A stretch of DNA of 37,263 bases, taken from NCBI GenBank assembly GCA_017624275.1, contig JAGANG010000057.1, positions 1 through 37,263 on the forward strand. Reading direction: 5' to 3'. Source of the stretch: Spirochaetales bacterium. GTDB lineage: Bacteria; Spirochaetota; GWE2-31-10. Each line of letters opens with the position of its first letter. Position 1 is the stretch's first letter. The position numbers and the translations under genes were made by a program. This document shows positions 1-9,002 of this stretch, in pieces. A model generated the notes under the pieces. It saw nothing but the letters and a program-made list of their open reading frames with translations. It did no database searches and had not been told where the DNA came from.

Positions 1-344
1 AGTTTACGCCCGAACTTTTCATCTTTTGTTGTGATTTTCTCATAAATTCTAGCGATATACTCCAGAAACCGAAACGGCATATTTTGGTTAATTGTCGATT
101 GATGTTCAATCAGAATGACAATTTTCCCGTCAATGAGCATTGCAACATCATTGTAATACTTCATATAGAGTACTTGTTCCAGCATGACCGACTGAACATC
201 GGTTGTTTTTGCGTCAAGATTTGTCCCGTGCAAGGCGTTGTAAAGTGAAATAAAATTCTCTTTCGCATTAATATCATGTGCGAACAGGTCAACGAAGACC
301 GAATCTTTGTAGTTACGATTTGTTTTTTCTTGTGGTATCAACAT
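1..344 (-). CDS. Rpn-family PD-(D/E)XK nuclease/transposase, 5' part
   Basis: This is the first 114 codons of a gene that runs off the left edge of the window. The ATG at 344-342 is preceded on the minus strand by an AGGAAA ribosome site about 6 bases upstream. The product matches the full-length protein at 35379-36362: over about 110 aligned residues I count only 6 substitutions, and the extreme N-terminus differs (MLIPQEK against MTQEK). It includes the family core MLIDGKIVILIEHQS, with the Asp and Glu-x-Gln that stand for the PD-(D/E)XK metal-binding residues. Family knowledge: Rpn (PDDEXK_2) proteins are recombination-promoting nucleases, often labelled transposases and often present in many copies per genome. 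The C-terminal half cannot be seen. Confidence 0.88.
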   Translation of the reverse strand, partial: MLIPQEKTNRNYKDSVFVDLFAHDINAKENFISLYNALHGTNLDAKTTDVQSVMLEQVLYMKYYNDVAMLIDGKIVILIEHQSTINQNMPFRFLEYIARIYEKITTKDEKFGRK

Positions 345-369
345 ATTTTTTCCTACTAAATAAAAATTA

Positions 370-387
370 GGAGAAAAAATTTTCTCC
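370..387. repeat. Short hairpin upstream of Rpn copy 1
   Basis: Arms GGAGAAAA and TTTTCTCC pair perfectly over 8 bp around an AA loop, 26 bases upstream of the Rpn start. Read on the minus strand it is followed by TAATTTTTATTT, so it could attenuate transcription into the Rpn gene; that role is inferred. The rest of the roughly 300 bases between the Rpn gene and the phosphatase gene is AT-rich and shows nothing else I can support. Confidence 0.4.
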
Positions 388-643
388 ACAAATTTTAATG
401 TATTTTCTTTCATAAATGCTTACAAGTTTCGGGAAAAAAGTTGAAGTTTTTTTATTTTACCTCGTGAAATGTGGTTTAAACGGTGTTTTAGGACATTGAA
501 AAAGCAATGTTTTTTCTGCGAAAAATGAAGAAAATTAACATAAAAAAGTGAGAATTCCCTACACCTTGTGGTCTTAAAAAGCTTTGTTCCAAACTGGATT
601 AAGGTCTGTTGTTTATGTTATTATAAAAACTAAGGAATATCTT

Positions 644-1120
644 ATGATTAAAGTAATGTTTGTTTGCCATGGAAATATTTGTCGTTCACCTATGGCAGAA
701 TTTTTATTTAAAGACATGGTAAAAAAATTAGGAATCGCAGATAAGTTCAAAATCACATCATCAGCCACAAGTACCGAAGAAATTTGGAACGGTATCGGTA
801 ATCCGGTACATCCGGGTACTGTAAAAAAATTATCCTCACTGGGGATTTCATGTTCTGATAAAAGAGCCGTTCAAATTACAAAAGCCGATTATCAATATTA
901 TGACTATATCATTTGTATGGATAATATGAATCTGCGAAATATTCACAGAATATGCGGTGAGGACATCGACGGTAAAATTTTTAAAATGCTTTCTTTCTGC
1001 GGAGAAAACGGCGATGTCGCCGATCCGTGGTATACTGGTAATTTTGATGAAACATATTATGATATTAATCGTGGATTAAACGCATTTTTAGAATATTTGA
1101 AAAAGCAACGAGAAATATAA
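644..1120 (+). CDS. Low-molecular-weight protein tyrosine phosphatase
   Basis: A 158-residue cytoplasmic phosphatase of the LMW-PTP/arsenate-reductase fold, close to the usual 150-160. The P-loop FVCHGNICRS gives the signature C-x5-R-S, with nucleophile Cys8 and Arg14. The general-acid loop ADPWY carries Asp127, and its Tyr is the common phosphorylation-type tyrosine. An in-frame ATG exists 20 codons upstream at 584, but the ATG at 644 has TAAGGA about 7 bases before it and starts exactly where the family starts (MIKVMFVC), so I choose it. The stop overlaps the next ATG by one base (TAATG), so the HAD gene is probably translationally coupled. Substrates are unknown; members dephosphorylate protein tyrosine or small phosphoesters. 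Confidence 0.93.
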   Translation: MIKVMFVCHGNICRSPMAEFLFKDMVKKLGIADKFKITSSATSTEEIWNGIGNPVHPGTVKKLSSLGISCSDKRAVQITKADYQYYDYIICMDNMNLRNIHRICGEDIDGKIFKMLSFCGENGDVADPWYTGNFDETYYDINRGLNAFLEYLKKQREI

Positions 1121-1947
1121 TGAAGACATTATTTGTATCTGATTTAGACGGAACATTATTACACGGCGACAAAACTATCTCAATGTATACTTGTGATGTC
1201 ATAAATAAACTTGCGGAAAAAGGAATAATGTTTTCATACGCTACAGCCCGTTCTTTTATTACAGCTCGGAAAGTTACAGATGGATTAAACGCCGGGATTC
1301 CACTGATTATTTATAACGGTGCATTTATTGTTGACAATGCGACCGGTTCTATAATGCTTTCAAATTATTTTACAGAAAAAGTTTATTCGCTTCTTGATGA
1401 TTTAATCGGCAATAATATTATTCCGATTGTATATGCTTATATAGACGGAATCGAAAAATTTTCCTTTGTCGAAAATAAATGCAGTCGCAGTATGAAAGAT
1501 TTTTTATCTACCAGAGAAAATGATGTCAGAGCAAATCCGCTGACTGATATAAAACAACTTTATAACGGCAATATTTTTTATATTACCTGCATTGATGATG
1601 AGGAAAAATTAAAACCTTTCTATTATAAATATAAATCCGATTTTCATTGTATTTTCCAACGAGATATTTATTCTAATGAGCAATGGCTGGAAATTATGCC
1701 GCAATCCTCATCTAAATCCAATGCAGTACTCCGATTAAAAAAATATTTAAATGCCGAGAAAGTCGTTGTTTTCGGTGACGGAAAAAATGATGTAGATATG
1801 TTTAATATTGCAGATGAAAGTTACGCTGTAGAAAATGCTGTCGAAGATTTAAAAAAAATAGCTACCGGAATAATCGGAAATAATAATGATGACAGTGTCG
1901 CAAAATGGCTGGAACTGAATATACTTGAGAATGGATATATAAAATAA
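1120..1947 (+). CDS. HAD-superfamily (Cof-type, IIB) phosphatase
   Basis: A 275-residue haloacid-dehalogenase phosphatase of the Cof/YidA type. Motif I is SDLDGTLL with nucleophile Asp8 and acid Asp10. Motif II is the Thr/Ser in YATAR near residue 41. Motif III/IV is a Lys near residue 205 followed by GDGKND at 219-224, the Mg2+-binding acidic pair. The cap inserted between motifs II and III has IIB length. Such enzymes hydrolyse sugar phosphates, FMN or PLP; the exact substrate cannot be read from sequence. The start codon overlaps the stop of the LMW phosphatase gene, making a two-gene phosphatase operon. Confidence 0.9.
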   Translation: MKTLFVSDLDGTLLHGDKTISMYTCDVINKLAEKGIMFSYATARSFITARKVTDGLNAGIPLIIYNGAFIVDNATGSIMLSNYFTEKVYSLLDDLIGNNIIPIVYAYIDGIEKFSFVENKCSRSMKDFLSTRENDVRANPLTDIKQLYNGNIFYITCIDDEEKLKPFYYKYKSDFHCIFQRDIYSNEQWLEIMPQSSSKSNAVLRLKKYLNAEKVVVFGDGKNDVDMFNIADESYAVENAVEDLKKIATGIIGNNNDDSVAKWLELNILENGYIK

Positions 1948-2010
1948 CTATATTTTATTTATTTTTCAAAATAAAAATGATAATAAACCAACTAAAAGTA
2001 AGGTTTATTT

Positions 2011-5000
2011 ATGAAAAATCAAAAAAGTTATTTAGTCAGTTTATTTATTGCTATCTGTATAATTATCAATTATTTAGGTAAAATTATCAGTTCTCATTTC
2101 TGCTTACCTGTATGGCTTGATTCTCTGGGAACGGTTTTAACAGCTTATACATTAGGACCTGTTTGCGGTGCAATTGTCGGTGTTTCTGTCAATATTATAT
2201 ATGCACTGATTAATTCTCCGTTACACATATGGTACTGCTTCGTAAGTATTGCTCTAGGATTTACCGTTGGACATTGTGCAAAAAAAGGTTTTATCAATAC
2301 AATATTCGGAGTTTTATCTACAAGTTTTTTGGTAACAATATTTTCAATAGTTATCAGTACTCCGATAAATTATATTTTTTTTGACGGGCAAATCAGTAAC
2401 ATCTGGGGTGACGGAATTGTTAAACTTTTGCAAAACCTAAAAATAAACAATTTTCTAAGTTATCTCGCCGGTGAGTTTTATATTGAGTTTCTTGATAAAA
2501 CATTCACTTTGTTATTTCTTTATTTACTTATAAAGGTATACAGAAGATTTTTAAAAAAACATGTCAACAAATGGATTAAAGTCGCTGAAAATAATACAAC
2601 ATTGCTTTCTTTTGTATTTCTCGTTTTAGCCGGCATTTTTCATCCGACCAAACTTTCGGCAATAAAAATCGAGCCGTCAAATTTTAATAATTATATTCAA
2701 ACTATTTATGATGAAACCCACGGTATTCCCGGCGGTGTTACTAATGATATAGAACAAACTCTTGACGGAGTGTTATGGATTGGGACGTACAACGGACTTT
2801 ACAGATATTCGGGAACTTCTTTTAGATTTATGAATGAGTTTAATACGGTAAAAAATGTAAATACGCTGTTTGTTGATGAAGCCGGACGTTTGTGGATAGG
2901 AACTAATGACAGCGGAATTTCTATTTGCATAAATGAAAATATTTCAAATGTAGTAAACCAAGAAAATGGTTTGCCGTCAGATTCTATCCGCTGTATCACT
3001 CAGGCTGCGGACGGAAATTATTATGTCGGTACGTCAGAAAGTTTAGCTGTAATTTCCTTATCCGGCGGTTTATCTGTTGTCCGGACAATTCCGGAAATTA
3101 TTTGGGCAAGTAGTATTTCCGCCGATGATTGCGGCAATATTGCGACCGTAACGGATTCGGGCTTTATTTATTTACTAAAAGGTTCTGAAATACTTGATTT
3201 TAAGAACAAATCAGAAAAAAACGGCAGTTCTTATACATGTTGTACATTCACAACTTCCGGTTTACTTTACGCCGGAACGACAGACAACAATATTGATATT
3301 TTTTCCATAGAAAACGATCGCTTGAAATACTCCTCTTCAATCGAGTGCAAAGAATTACGCAATATTAATTCTATAAATTTTACGGAAGATAATTTCTATT
3401 TTATTTGTGCAGATAACGGGATCGGATTTTTAGATTCTCAAAATGTTTATCGCAAATTAAATACATATAATTTTAACAGTTCTATAAATCGCATGCTTGT
3501 GGATTATCAAGGAAATCTGTGGTTTACATCTTCCAGACAAGGTTTGTTACGACTTTGCAAATCTATTTTCTCGGAGATTCACAGTAATACTTCCGCTCAA
3601 GAAAATGTAATTAATACGGTAACAGAATGGAATGAACTTTTGTTTCTGGGAAAAGATAACGGACTGGAAATCTTCGGAGAAAAAAATAAGGAGCTATACG
3701 ATAAGCTTTTAAATTTGTTTGCTGGAAAAAGAATTCGTTGTTTAAAAGTTGATTCAAAAAATAATCTTTGGGTATGTACTGCCGGAAACGGATTTTTTCA
3801 AATCTCAACTGACAGAACAATAAAAAATTATAATGATAAAAACGGAACTTGCGGTAATAGATTTCGCTGTATTCAAGAGCTTTCAAACGGAATAATTGCT
3901 GTTGCGGGAGATTCCGGAATTTCTTTTATAAAAGATCAAAAAGTAATACAAAACATCGACAACAAAAGCGGTATGGAAAATCCGAAAACTCTTTGTATTT
4001 TGGAAGATAAAAACGGAAATATTTTAGCCGGAACCGACGGAAGCGGAATATATGCGATTAAAAACGGTAAAGTTACTCGTTCTTATAAAAAGCAAGACGG
4101 TTTGAGTTCTGAAGTTATTTTAAGAATGGTAAAAGATTCTACGGGAAACGGAATTTTTATTGTTACAAGTAACGGACTTTGTTACATGGAAAAAGACTCT
4201 ATCAGGCTTCTCAATAATTTTCCTTATAATAATAATTATGACCTTGCAGAAGGCAGAGACGGAACTATATTTGTTTTGAGTTCTGCCGGAATCTTCGTCG
4301 TAGATAAAGCAACTTTACTCAGCGGTAAAAAATTAGATTACGAACTTTTTAATTCAAAAAAAGGACTCCGTTATTCCCTTACTCCTAATTCAAGAAATCA
4401 TATCGATACAAACGGAAACTTTTTCTTATCATCCGATGCCGGGGTTGTCTGTTTTAATATCTATAATTATGATTTATCCGTACGATCTTACCGTTCTATG
4501 TTAAAATTTATAAATTGTGACGGCATAAATTATCCGATTGAACGAGGAGAAAAATTAAAATTACCGCAAGGCATAAAACGTATTGAAATTAATCCGGAAG
4601 TCATAAATTATTCATTGAATGATCCATACATATCCGTTTGGCTGTACGGTTTTGAACAAGATCCTAAAGTTATGTTACAAAGTGAGCTTTCAACAATAAC
4701 ATACACAAATCTTCCCGTAGGTGATTATGTTTTTCGAATTGCCGTACTTGATAACAAAGGTAAAAAAGTCATTGCCGAAAGTTCATACAACATACATAAA
4801 GAAAAAGAAATATACGACAACTGGTGGTTTATATTATACGCAGTCTCAGTATTTACTCTCGCTGTAGTTTATTTAACGTGGTTAATATTCAGAACACAAA
4901 TTCAGAAAACGCTAAACATGCAAAAACGTGAACTGGAATTGGCAAAAGTACAAGCTCAAATGGGGAATGAAGCTATTCTTACAGTAGCAAAAGCAGTTGA

Positions 5001-5544
5001 TGCGAGAGATGAAAACACAAGCCAGCATTCATTTCGTGTTTCAGAATATTCTGTATTGATTGCTCAAAGATTAGGATACAACAATAATGAATGTGAAGAA
5101 TTGAGAAAAGCCGCTCTTCTTCACGATATCGGTAAAATAGGGATTGCCGACAACATTTTAAAGAAAGCATCAAATCTTACTGATGAAGAATATGCAATTA
5201 TGAAATCTCACGTTATAAAAGGTGCAGAAATTTTAAAGGAGTTCACTCTTCTGGAAAATATATCGGAAGGAGCATTGTATCATCATGAAAGATATGACGG
5301 AACAGGATATATTTTTGGGCTAAAAGGTGATGAAATTCCGCTTAATGCAAGAATTATCGGACTGGCAGATACTTTTGACGCAATGACTGCAAACCGTGTT
5401 TATCGACAGCAATTAAATTTAGATATCGTTATTGATGAAATAAAAAGATACAGCGGTTCCCAATTCGATCCAAAACTTGTAAAAATCTTGCTGCAACTTT
5501 TAGATGAAAAAGTTATAGACATCAATCAAATTTACAAAACGTAA
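2011..5544 (+). CDS. Membrane propeller sensor with ECF-S-like N-terminus and HD-GYP output
   Basis: A 1177-residue sensor. Residues 1-185 form about five or six membrane segments with a GPVCGAIVG loop, resembling the substrate-binding (S) subunit of ECF vitamin transporters. A further hydrophobic stretch near 196-211 leads into about 600 residues of Reg_prop repeats (motifs such as LWIGT, LWFTS, NLWVCT), presumably two extracytoplasmic beta-propellers. A Y_Y_Y-type domain follows near 830-925 and a membrane helix at about 938-960. The C-terminal HD-GYP domain has HD at 1038-1039 in LLHDIGK and HHERYDGTGYIFG from 1091. Such domains hydrolyse cyclic-di-GMP. The Pro of GYP is Ile here, but the metal-binding His and Asp residues are present. 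TAAGG lies 8 bases before the ATG. The BMP-protein gene starts 26 bases downstream. The ligand is unknown. Confidence 0.88.
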   Translation: MKNQKSYLVSLFIAICIIINYLGKIISSHFCLPVWLDSLGTVLTAYTLGPVCGAIVGVSVNIIYALINSPLHIWYCFVSIALGFTVGHCAKKGFINTIFGVLSTSFLVTIFSIVISTPINYIFFDGQISNIWGDGIVKLLQNLKINNFLSYLAGEFYIEFLDKTFTLLFLYLLIKVYRRFLKKHVNKWIKVAENNTTLLSFVFLVLAGIFHPTKLSAIKIEPSNFNNYIQTIYDETHGIPGGVTNDIEQTLDGVLWIGTYNGLYRYSGTSFRFMNEFNTVKNVNTLFVDEAGRLWIGTNDSGISICINENISNVVNQENGLPSDSIRCITQAADGNYYVGTSESLAVISLSGGLSVVRTIPEIIWASSISADDCGNIATVTDSGFIYLLKGSEILDFKNKSEKNGSSYTCCTFTTSGLLYAGTTDNNIDIFSIENDRLKYSSSIECKELRNINSINFTEDNFYFICADNGIGFLDSQNVYRKLNTYNFNSSINRMLVDYQGNLWFTSSRQGLLRLCKSIFSEIHSNTSAQENVINTVTEWNELLFLGKDNGLEIFGEKNKELYDKLLNLFAGKRIRCLKVDSKNNLWVCTAGNGFFQISTDRTIKNYNDKNGTCGNRFRCIQELSNGIIAVAGDSGISFIKDQKVIQNIDNKSGMENPKTLCILEDKNGNILAGTDGSGIYAIKNGKVTRSYKKQDGLSSEVILRMVKDSTGNGIFIVTSNGLCYMEKDSIRLLNNFPYNNNYDLAEGRDGTIFVLSSAGIFVVDKATLLSGKKLDYELFNSKKGLRYSLTPNSRNHIDTNGNFFLSSDAGVVCFNIYNYDLSVRSYRSMLKFINCDGINYPIERGEKLKLPQGIKRIEINPEVINYSLNDPYISVWLYGFEQDPKVMLQSELSTITYTNLPVGDYVFRIAVLDNKGKKVIAESSYNIHKEKEIYDNWWFILYAVSVFTLAVVYLTWLIFRTQIQKTLNMQKRELELAKVQAQMGNEAILTVAKAVDARDENTSQHSFRVSEYSVLIAQRLGYNNNECEELRKAALLHDIGKIGIADNILKKASNLTDEEYAIMKSHVIKGAEILKEFTLLENISEGALYHHERYDGTGYIFGLKGDEIPLNARIIGLADTFDAMTANRVYRQQLNLDIVIDEIKRYSGSQFDPKLVKILLQLLDEKVIDINQIYKT

Positions 5545-5570
5545 TTTATAGCTGATGGAGAATTTTAATC

Positions 5571-6770
5571 ATGAAAAAAATATATTTAATAACAATTCTT
5601 ACTTCCATTTTTGTAATAACGGTAATAGTAGGAATCTACAATATTTTTTTAAAGAAAGATTTTACTAACAGACAAATAAAAGTCGGTTTTATATATGTGG
5701 GAGACGACAGTACATCATATACCGGTAATTTTATAAAAGCTCAAAAAGCTGTTGAAAATGCTTTCGGAGATAAAGTTAAAATATATGCAAAATATAATAT
5801 ACAAGAATCAAACTGTACCGATGCCTTTCAGGATCTTATAGATAAAAAATGCAATATTATATTTTCCACAAGCTATGGATACGGAAAAAATGCCAAGGAA
5901 TTTGCCGGTCGCTATCCTAATATTCAAATTTGTCAGGCAACCTGTTCAAATGCCATTGAACAGCCTATTTACAAGAATTATCACACTTTCATGGGGCATA
6001 TTTATGAAGGGCGATACGTTTGCGGTGTTGTTGCCGGACTGAAATTGAAAGAACTTATAGATGACGGAAAAATCACATCAGAACAGGCAAAAATCGGATA
6101 TGTAGGAGCATTTCCTTACGCCGAAGTTATTTCCGGTTTTACAGCTTTTTTCCTCGGAGTAAGGTCTGTAGTCCCTCAAGCTATAATGACTGTAAAATAT
6201 ACAAATTCATGGACTGATTATGTGTTAGAAAAAAAATGCACTGAAGAACTCATAAATGCCGGATGTATTATAATATCTCAACATTCAGATACTACAGGTC
6301 CGGCAGTTGCATGCGAAAAAACCGAAAGCAATCATTTTGTATACCTTGTTAGTTACAATCAAAACATGGCTGATGTCGCCCCTACCACATATCTTACCGG
6401 TTCAAAAATTAATTGGACTCCTTATATATTGTCTGCTGTGAATGCTGTTTTTTATGAAAAAAGAATTGAGGAAAATGTTAATGCTAACATAAATGGAAAT
6501 GATGCCGGTGCCGGTTTTGATAAAGACTGGGTTCAAATTTTAGAATTTAATAAAATTGAAGCAGCAAAAGGAACTCAAGAAAAAATTGAAGAAACAATAA
6601 AAGCTTTGCAACAAAAAAAGATTCAAGTATTCAAAGGAAATTATATCGGTATAAATCCTTTTGATGCTTCAGATACAATTGATTTATCGAAAGGATACAT
6701 TGAAAACGCCAAGAGCTCAGCACCATGTTTTTGCTACATTCTAAAAGATGTCATTACAGAAGAGAAATAG
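5571..6770 (+). CDS. BMP-family (PnrA/Med-like) substrate-binding protein, membrane-anchored
   Basis: A 399-residue protein of the basic membrane protein family, periplasmic binding proteins that often capture nucleosides. After the N-terminal hydrophobic segment (about 5-27), the mature part shows the family pattern: IKVGFIYVG, then FSTSYGYGKNAKEFAGRYPN, a QHSDTTGPAVACEK ligand-loop segment, and VAPTTYLTGSKINW. There is no lipobox Cys after the hydrophobic segment, so it is probably held by an uncleaved helix and not by lipid. GGAG lies 10 bases before the ATG. It directly follows the propeller/HD-GYP gene and is followed by a strong terminator. No ABC permease or ATPase is nearby, so a role in sensing by its neighbour is plausible; that is inference. 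Confidence 0.85.
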   Translation: MKKIYLITILTSIFVITVIVGIYNIFLKKDFTNRQIKVGFIYVGDDSTSYTGNFIKAQKAVENAFGDKVKIYAKYNIQESNCTDAFQDLIDKKCNIIFSTSYGYGKNAKEFAGRYPNIQICQATCSNAIEQPIYKNYHTFMGHIYEGRYVCGVVAGLKLKELIDDGKITSEQAKIGYVGAFPYAEVISGFTAFFLGVRSVVPQAIMTVKYTNSWTDYVLEKKCTEELINAGCIIISQHSDTTGPAVACEKTESNHFVYLVSYNQNMADVAPTTYLTGSKINWTPYILSAVNAVFYEKRIEENVNANINGNDAGAGFDKDWVQILEFNKIEAAKGTQEKIEETIKALQQKKIQVFKGNYIGINPFDASDTIDLSKGYIENAKSSAPCFCYILKDVITEEK

Positions 6771-6812
6771 ATAACTATTTCCCAACTAAAAATTTTTAAC
6801 AAATCAAGACAT

Positions 6813-6849
6813 AAAAAAAGACAGTACCAAACAAGTACTGTCTTTTTTT
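6813..6849. terminator. Bidirectional intrinsic terminator
   Basis: Arms GACAGTAC and GTACTGTC pair around CAAACAA and are flanked by seven A on the left and seven T on the right. It can stop transcription from the BMP gene (plus) and from rpmB (minus), which converge here. Confidence 0.9.
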
Positions 6850-6866
6850 ATCATATGAATAAGAAA

Positions 6867-7094
6867 TTATTTTTCTACCTTGTTTAAGGTTCTTAAACAT
6901 CTCATACAAATTTTTACTTTTCTCATCTCTCCGTCTACATTAAGAGATTTATCTACTAAATTTGCTTTAAATGTTCTTTTTGTTCTTACACCAATTTTAG
7001 AACCTGTACCACCTTTTTTCTTACACAAACCTTTTCTTGGTACATTATATCCAACGCTGGTTCCTTTTCCACATACTTCACAACATCTTCCCAT
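6867..7094 (-). CDS. rpmB: 50S ribosomal protein L28
   Basis: A 75-residue L28, a structural protein of the large ribosomal subunit. It begins MGRCCEVCGKGTSVGYNV and ends CMRCLRTLNKVEK. The pairs CEVC and CMRC form the zinc-binding (C+) version of the protein. A GGAGGA site lies at 7104-7109, 9 bases before the ATG. It is transcribed alone, from a promoter near 7190-7218 to the shared terminator at 6813-6849. Confidence 0.96.
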   Translation of the reverse strand: MGRCCEVCGKGTSVGYNVPRKGLCKKKGGTGSKIGVRTKRTFKANLVDKSLNVDGEMRKVKICMRCLRTLNKVEK

Positions 7095-7189
7095 CGTTAA
7101 TTGTCCTCCACTCTTTATGTAAACCGATAAATCGGCATATTATTTCGCTTCTTTTCCTATCATTAGTCCATTGGATAAGTTGCCTGGAA

Positions 7190-7218
7190 CATATAATCTT
7201 TTTTTTATTTTCTGTCAA
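7190..7218 (-). promoter_or_regulatory. Sigma-70-type promoter for rpmB
   Basis: On the minus strand a perfect TTGACA (7218-7213) is followed after 17 bases by TATATG (7195-7190, 4 of 6). The predicted leader is about 90 bases and includes a small CCGA/TCGG hairpin near 7127-7138. The promoter lies just downstream of the hutH-like gene on the same strand, so rpmB has its own start. Confidence 0.6.
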
Positions 7219-7239
7219 CCGGTTTTATATTTAATGCAA

Positions 7240-8820
7240 TTAAGCGAATAATTCTGTCGATTTTAACCACTCTGCAAGAGCTGTTGCGTCTTTGTCCAAT
7301 TCTCTGTCATCTTCAACAAAAGCACTGATTTTGCGAACTTCGTCGTGAACTTTTTTAGTAAACGGAGCAAAATCATCTTTTCCTGCCAAATCAACAGCTT
7401 GCATTGCAGCTAAAAGGTGTGTAGCAAACTGCAAATAAACAAGTTCAATTTGTTCAGCCCATTTACGAGCACTGATTGTTCCCATAGAAACCTTATCCTG
7501 ATTTAACGCTTCTGTCGGTTGACTTGTCAAACTAACAGGGAAACAATAACTCATTACTTCACCACGAATTGCACTGATTGTAATTTGTGCAGCTTTAAAT
7601 CCTAGGCGTAAACCTGCACGAGGATGATCTGCCGGTGTAAACGGAATTAAATTTTCTGTTAAACCGTTGAATTTTCCATCTATAATAACTTCCGCTTGTT
7701 TGTCTGAAAGATCGGAAATATTAGCCAAAGCAGTACGCATGTAATCACAAGCTGCACAAATGTGTCCGCCATAGAAATTCCCAGTATTATAAAGACGACC
7801 GGCTTCAATATCAACCAAAGGATTATCATTTGCAGAATTTAATTCCTCTGTAATCCAATTGTGAGCTATTTCCAATGTATCACGGTAAACTCCCGTAATT
7901 TGTGGAGCACAACGAATCGAATATCTGTCTTGAATTTTATTTTGCTGAGCGACAAAACCTTTTCCGTCCATTTTTTCAATTTGATTATTCAAAAAATCTT
8001 CATAGCGAAAAACTCGTTTTGAATCTTTAATAATATTATAAACGTAAGCAGCACTTTGGCATTGACCGCTGTGATTTTTAATTTCGCTGACTTTTGCAAC
8101 AAAAGGCGTATCTTTTCCACGAGTAATTTCTGAAGTAACAGCAGTTAAGAAATCAGAAATTTTTGCAAGACGTTCTGCTTTTTTCCAAGCCAAAGAAGCA
8201 ACTGCCGTCATAACAGAAGTTCCGTTCATAATTGCAAGTCCTTCTTTTGCTTCAATCGGAAGCGGTTCTATTCCTTCGGCTTTAAACGCCTCCATCGTAG
8301 GAACAATCTTACCTTTATAATAAACTTCTCGCTGTCCCATAATTACAGCACCAACATAGCTTAACGGTGTCAAATCACCGGAAGCACCTACAGAACCAAG
8401 TTGAGGAATTACAGGAATAATATCTTTATTCAACAAAGTAAGCATCATTTTTGCAAGTTGCGGTCGAATTGCCGAATGCCCGCCTTTTACATTTCCGTTT
8501 AAACGACAAAGAACTACGGCACGTGCTGTTTCATGATCGAATTTTGGACCAAGCCCAATTCCGTGATAAGTACAAATTACCCGCTGTAACTCCCCTGCTT
8601 TATCTACACTGATTTGATTATGACAAGAATCTCCAAAGTCGGTAGTTACACCGTAAGTCGGAACTCCTGTCGCAATATAATCTTCCAGGAATTTTCGTGA
8701 TTTTTCCATAGTTTCCCAGAATTGTTTATCTTCAGGAAGTTGAACTCCTTCATTTCTATATGCAACATCACATACTTCTTCGATTGTTAAATTTTCTCCA
8801 TTAACTGTTACTGCAGCCAT
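7240..8820 (-). CDS. hutH: HutH-like aromatic amino acid (histidine) ammonia-lyase
   Basis: A 526-residue lyase that removes ammonia from an aromatic amino acid, giving urocanate if the substrate is histidine. The self-cyclising MIO triad Ala146-Ser147-Gly148 lies in GSVGASGDLTPLSY. The family blocks NSANDNPL, GNFYGGH and LNQDKVSMGT are intact. The His of the substrate-selectivity pair is kept (TYHGIG), as is the Glu in RGEV, both pointing to histidine over tyrosine or phenylalanine. Odd points: the usual YGVNTGFG is YGVTTDFG, and the residue before the selectivity His is Tyr where Pseudomonas HAL has Ser. No hutU, hutI or hutG is nearby, so pathway membership is unproven. AAAGGA lies 7 bases before the ATG. 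Confidence 0.85.
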   Translation of the reverse strand: MAAVTVNGENLTIEEVCDVAYRNEGVQLPEDKQFWETMEKSRKFLEDYIATGVPTYGVTTDFGDSCHNQISVDKAGELQRVICTYHGIGLGPKFDHETARAVVLCRLNGNVKGGHSAIRPQLAKMMLTLLNKDIIPVIPQLGSVGASGDLTPLSYVGAVIMGQREVYYKGKIVPTMEAFKAEGIEPLPIEAKEGLAIMNGTSVMTAVASLAWKKAERLAKISDFLTAVTSEITRGKDTPFVAKVSEIKNHSGQCQSAAYVYNIIKDSKRVFRYEDFLNNQIEKMDGKGFVAQQNKIQDRYSIRCAPQITGVYRDTLEIAHNWITEELNSANDNPLVDIEAGRLYNTGNFYGGHICAACDYMRTALANISDLSDKQAEVIIDGKFNGLTENLIPFTPADHPRAGLRLGFKAAQITISAIRGEVMSYCFPVSLTSQPTEALNQDKVSMGTISARKWAEQIELVYLQFATHLLAAMQAVDLAGKDDFAPFTKKVHDEVRKISAFVEDDRELDKDATALAEWLKSTELFA

Positions 8821-8938
8821 TCTTTTATCCTTTATTGTACATAATAAATATTAAAATGAATTCTATCATAAAAAACATTTTTTTCCATAAATAAAACAAT
8901 TTTAATACAAATAAATATTTCCTTCTTCCATTTTAACA

Positions 8939-8965
8939 TTAAGATTTTTTTTTAAAACACGATAA
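8939..8965 (+). promoter_or_regulatory. Candidate FliA (sigma-28) promoter for the rod gene
   Basis: TTAAGATT, exactly 11 bases, then CACGATAA. Against the enterobacterial flagellar consensus TAAAGTTT-N11-GCCGATAA this matches 6 of 8 at each box with the exact spacing. It lies 37 bases before the ATG of the flagellar rod gene. AT-richness makes chance matches easier, so this remains a candidate. Confidence 0.4.
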
Positions 8966-9002
8966 GTTTTATGATTGTCTTTTTAAATACGGGAGGAAAT
9001 AT

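Noticed and set aside
345..643. tRNA or small RNA gene before the phosphatase gene
   Set aside because: No cloverleaf, T-loop or terminator could be found; only the short hairpin at 370-387 is convincing.
6880..7122. Plus-strand reading frame over rpmB
   Set aside because: It is the mirror of the highly conserved L28 gene and has no ribosome site.
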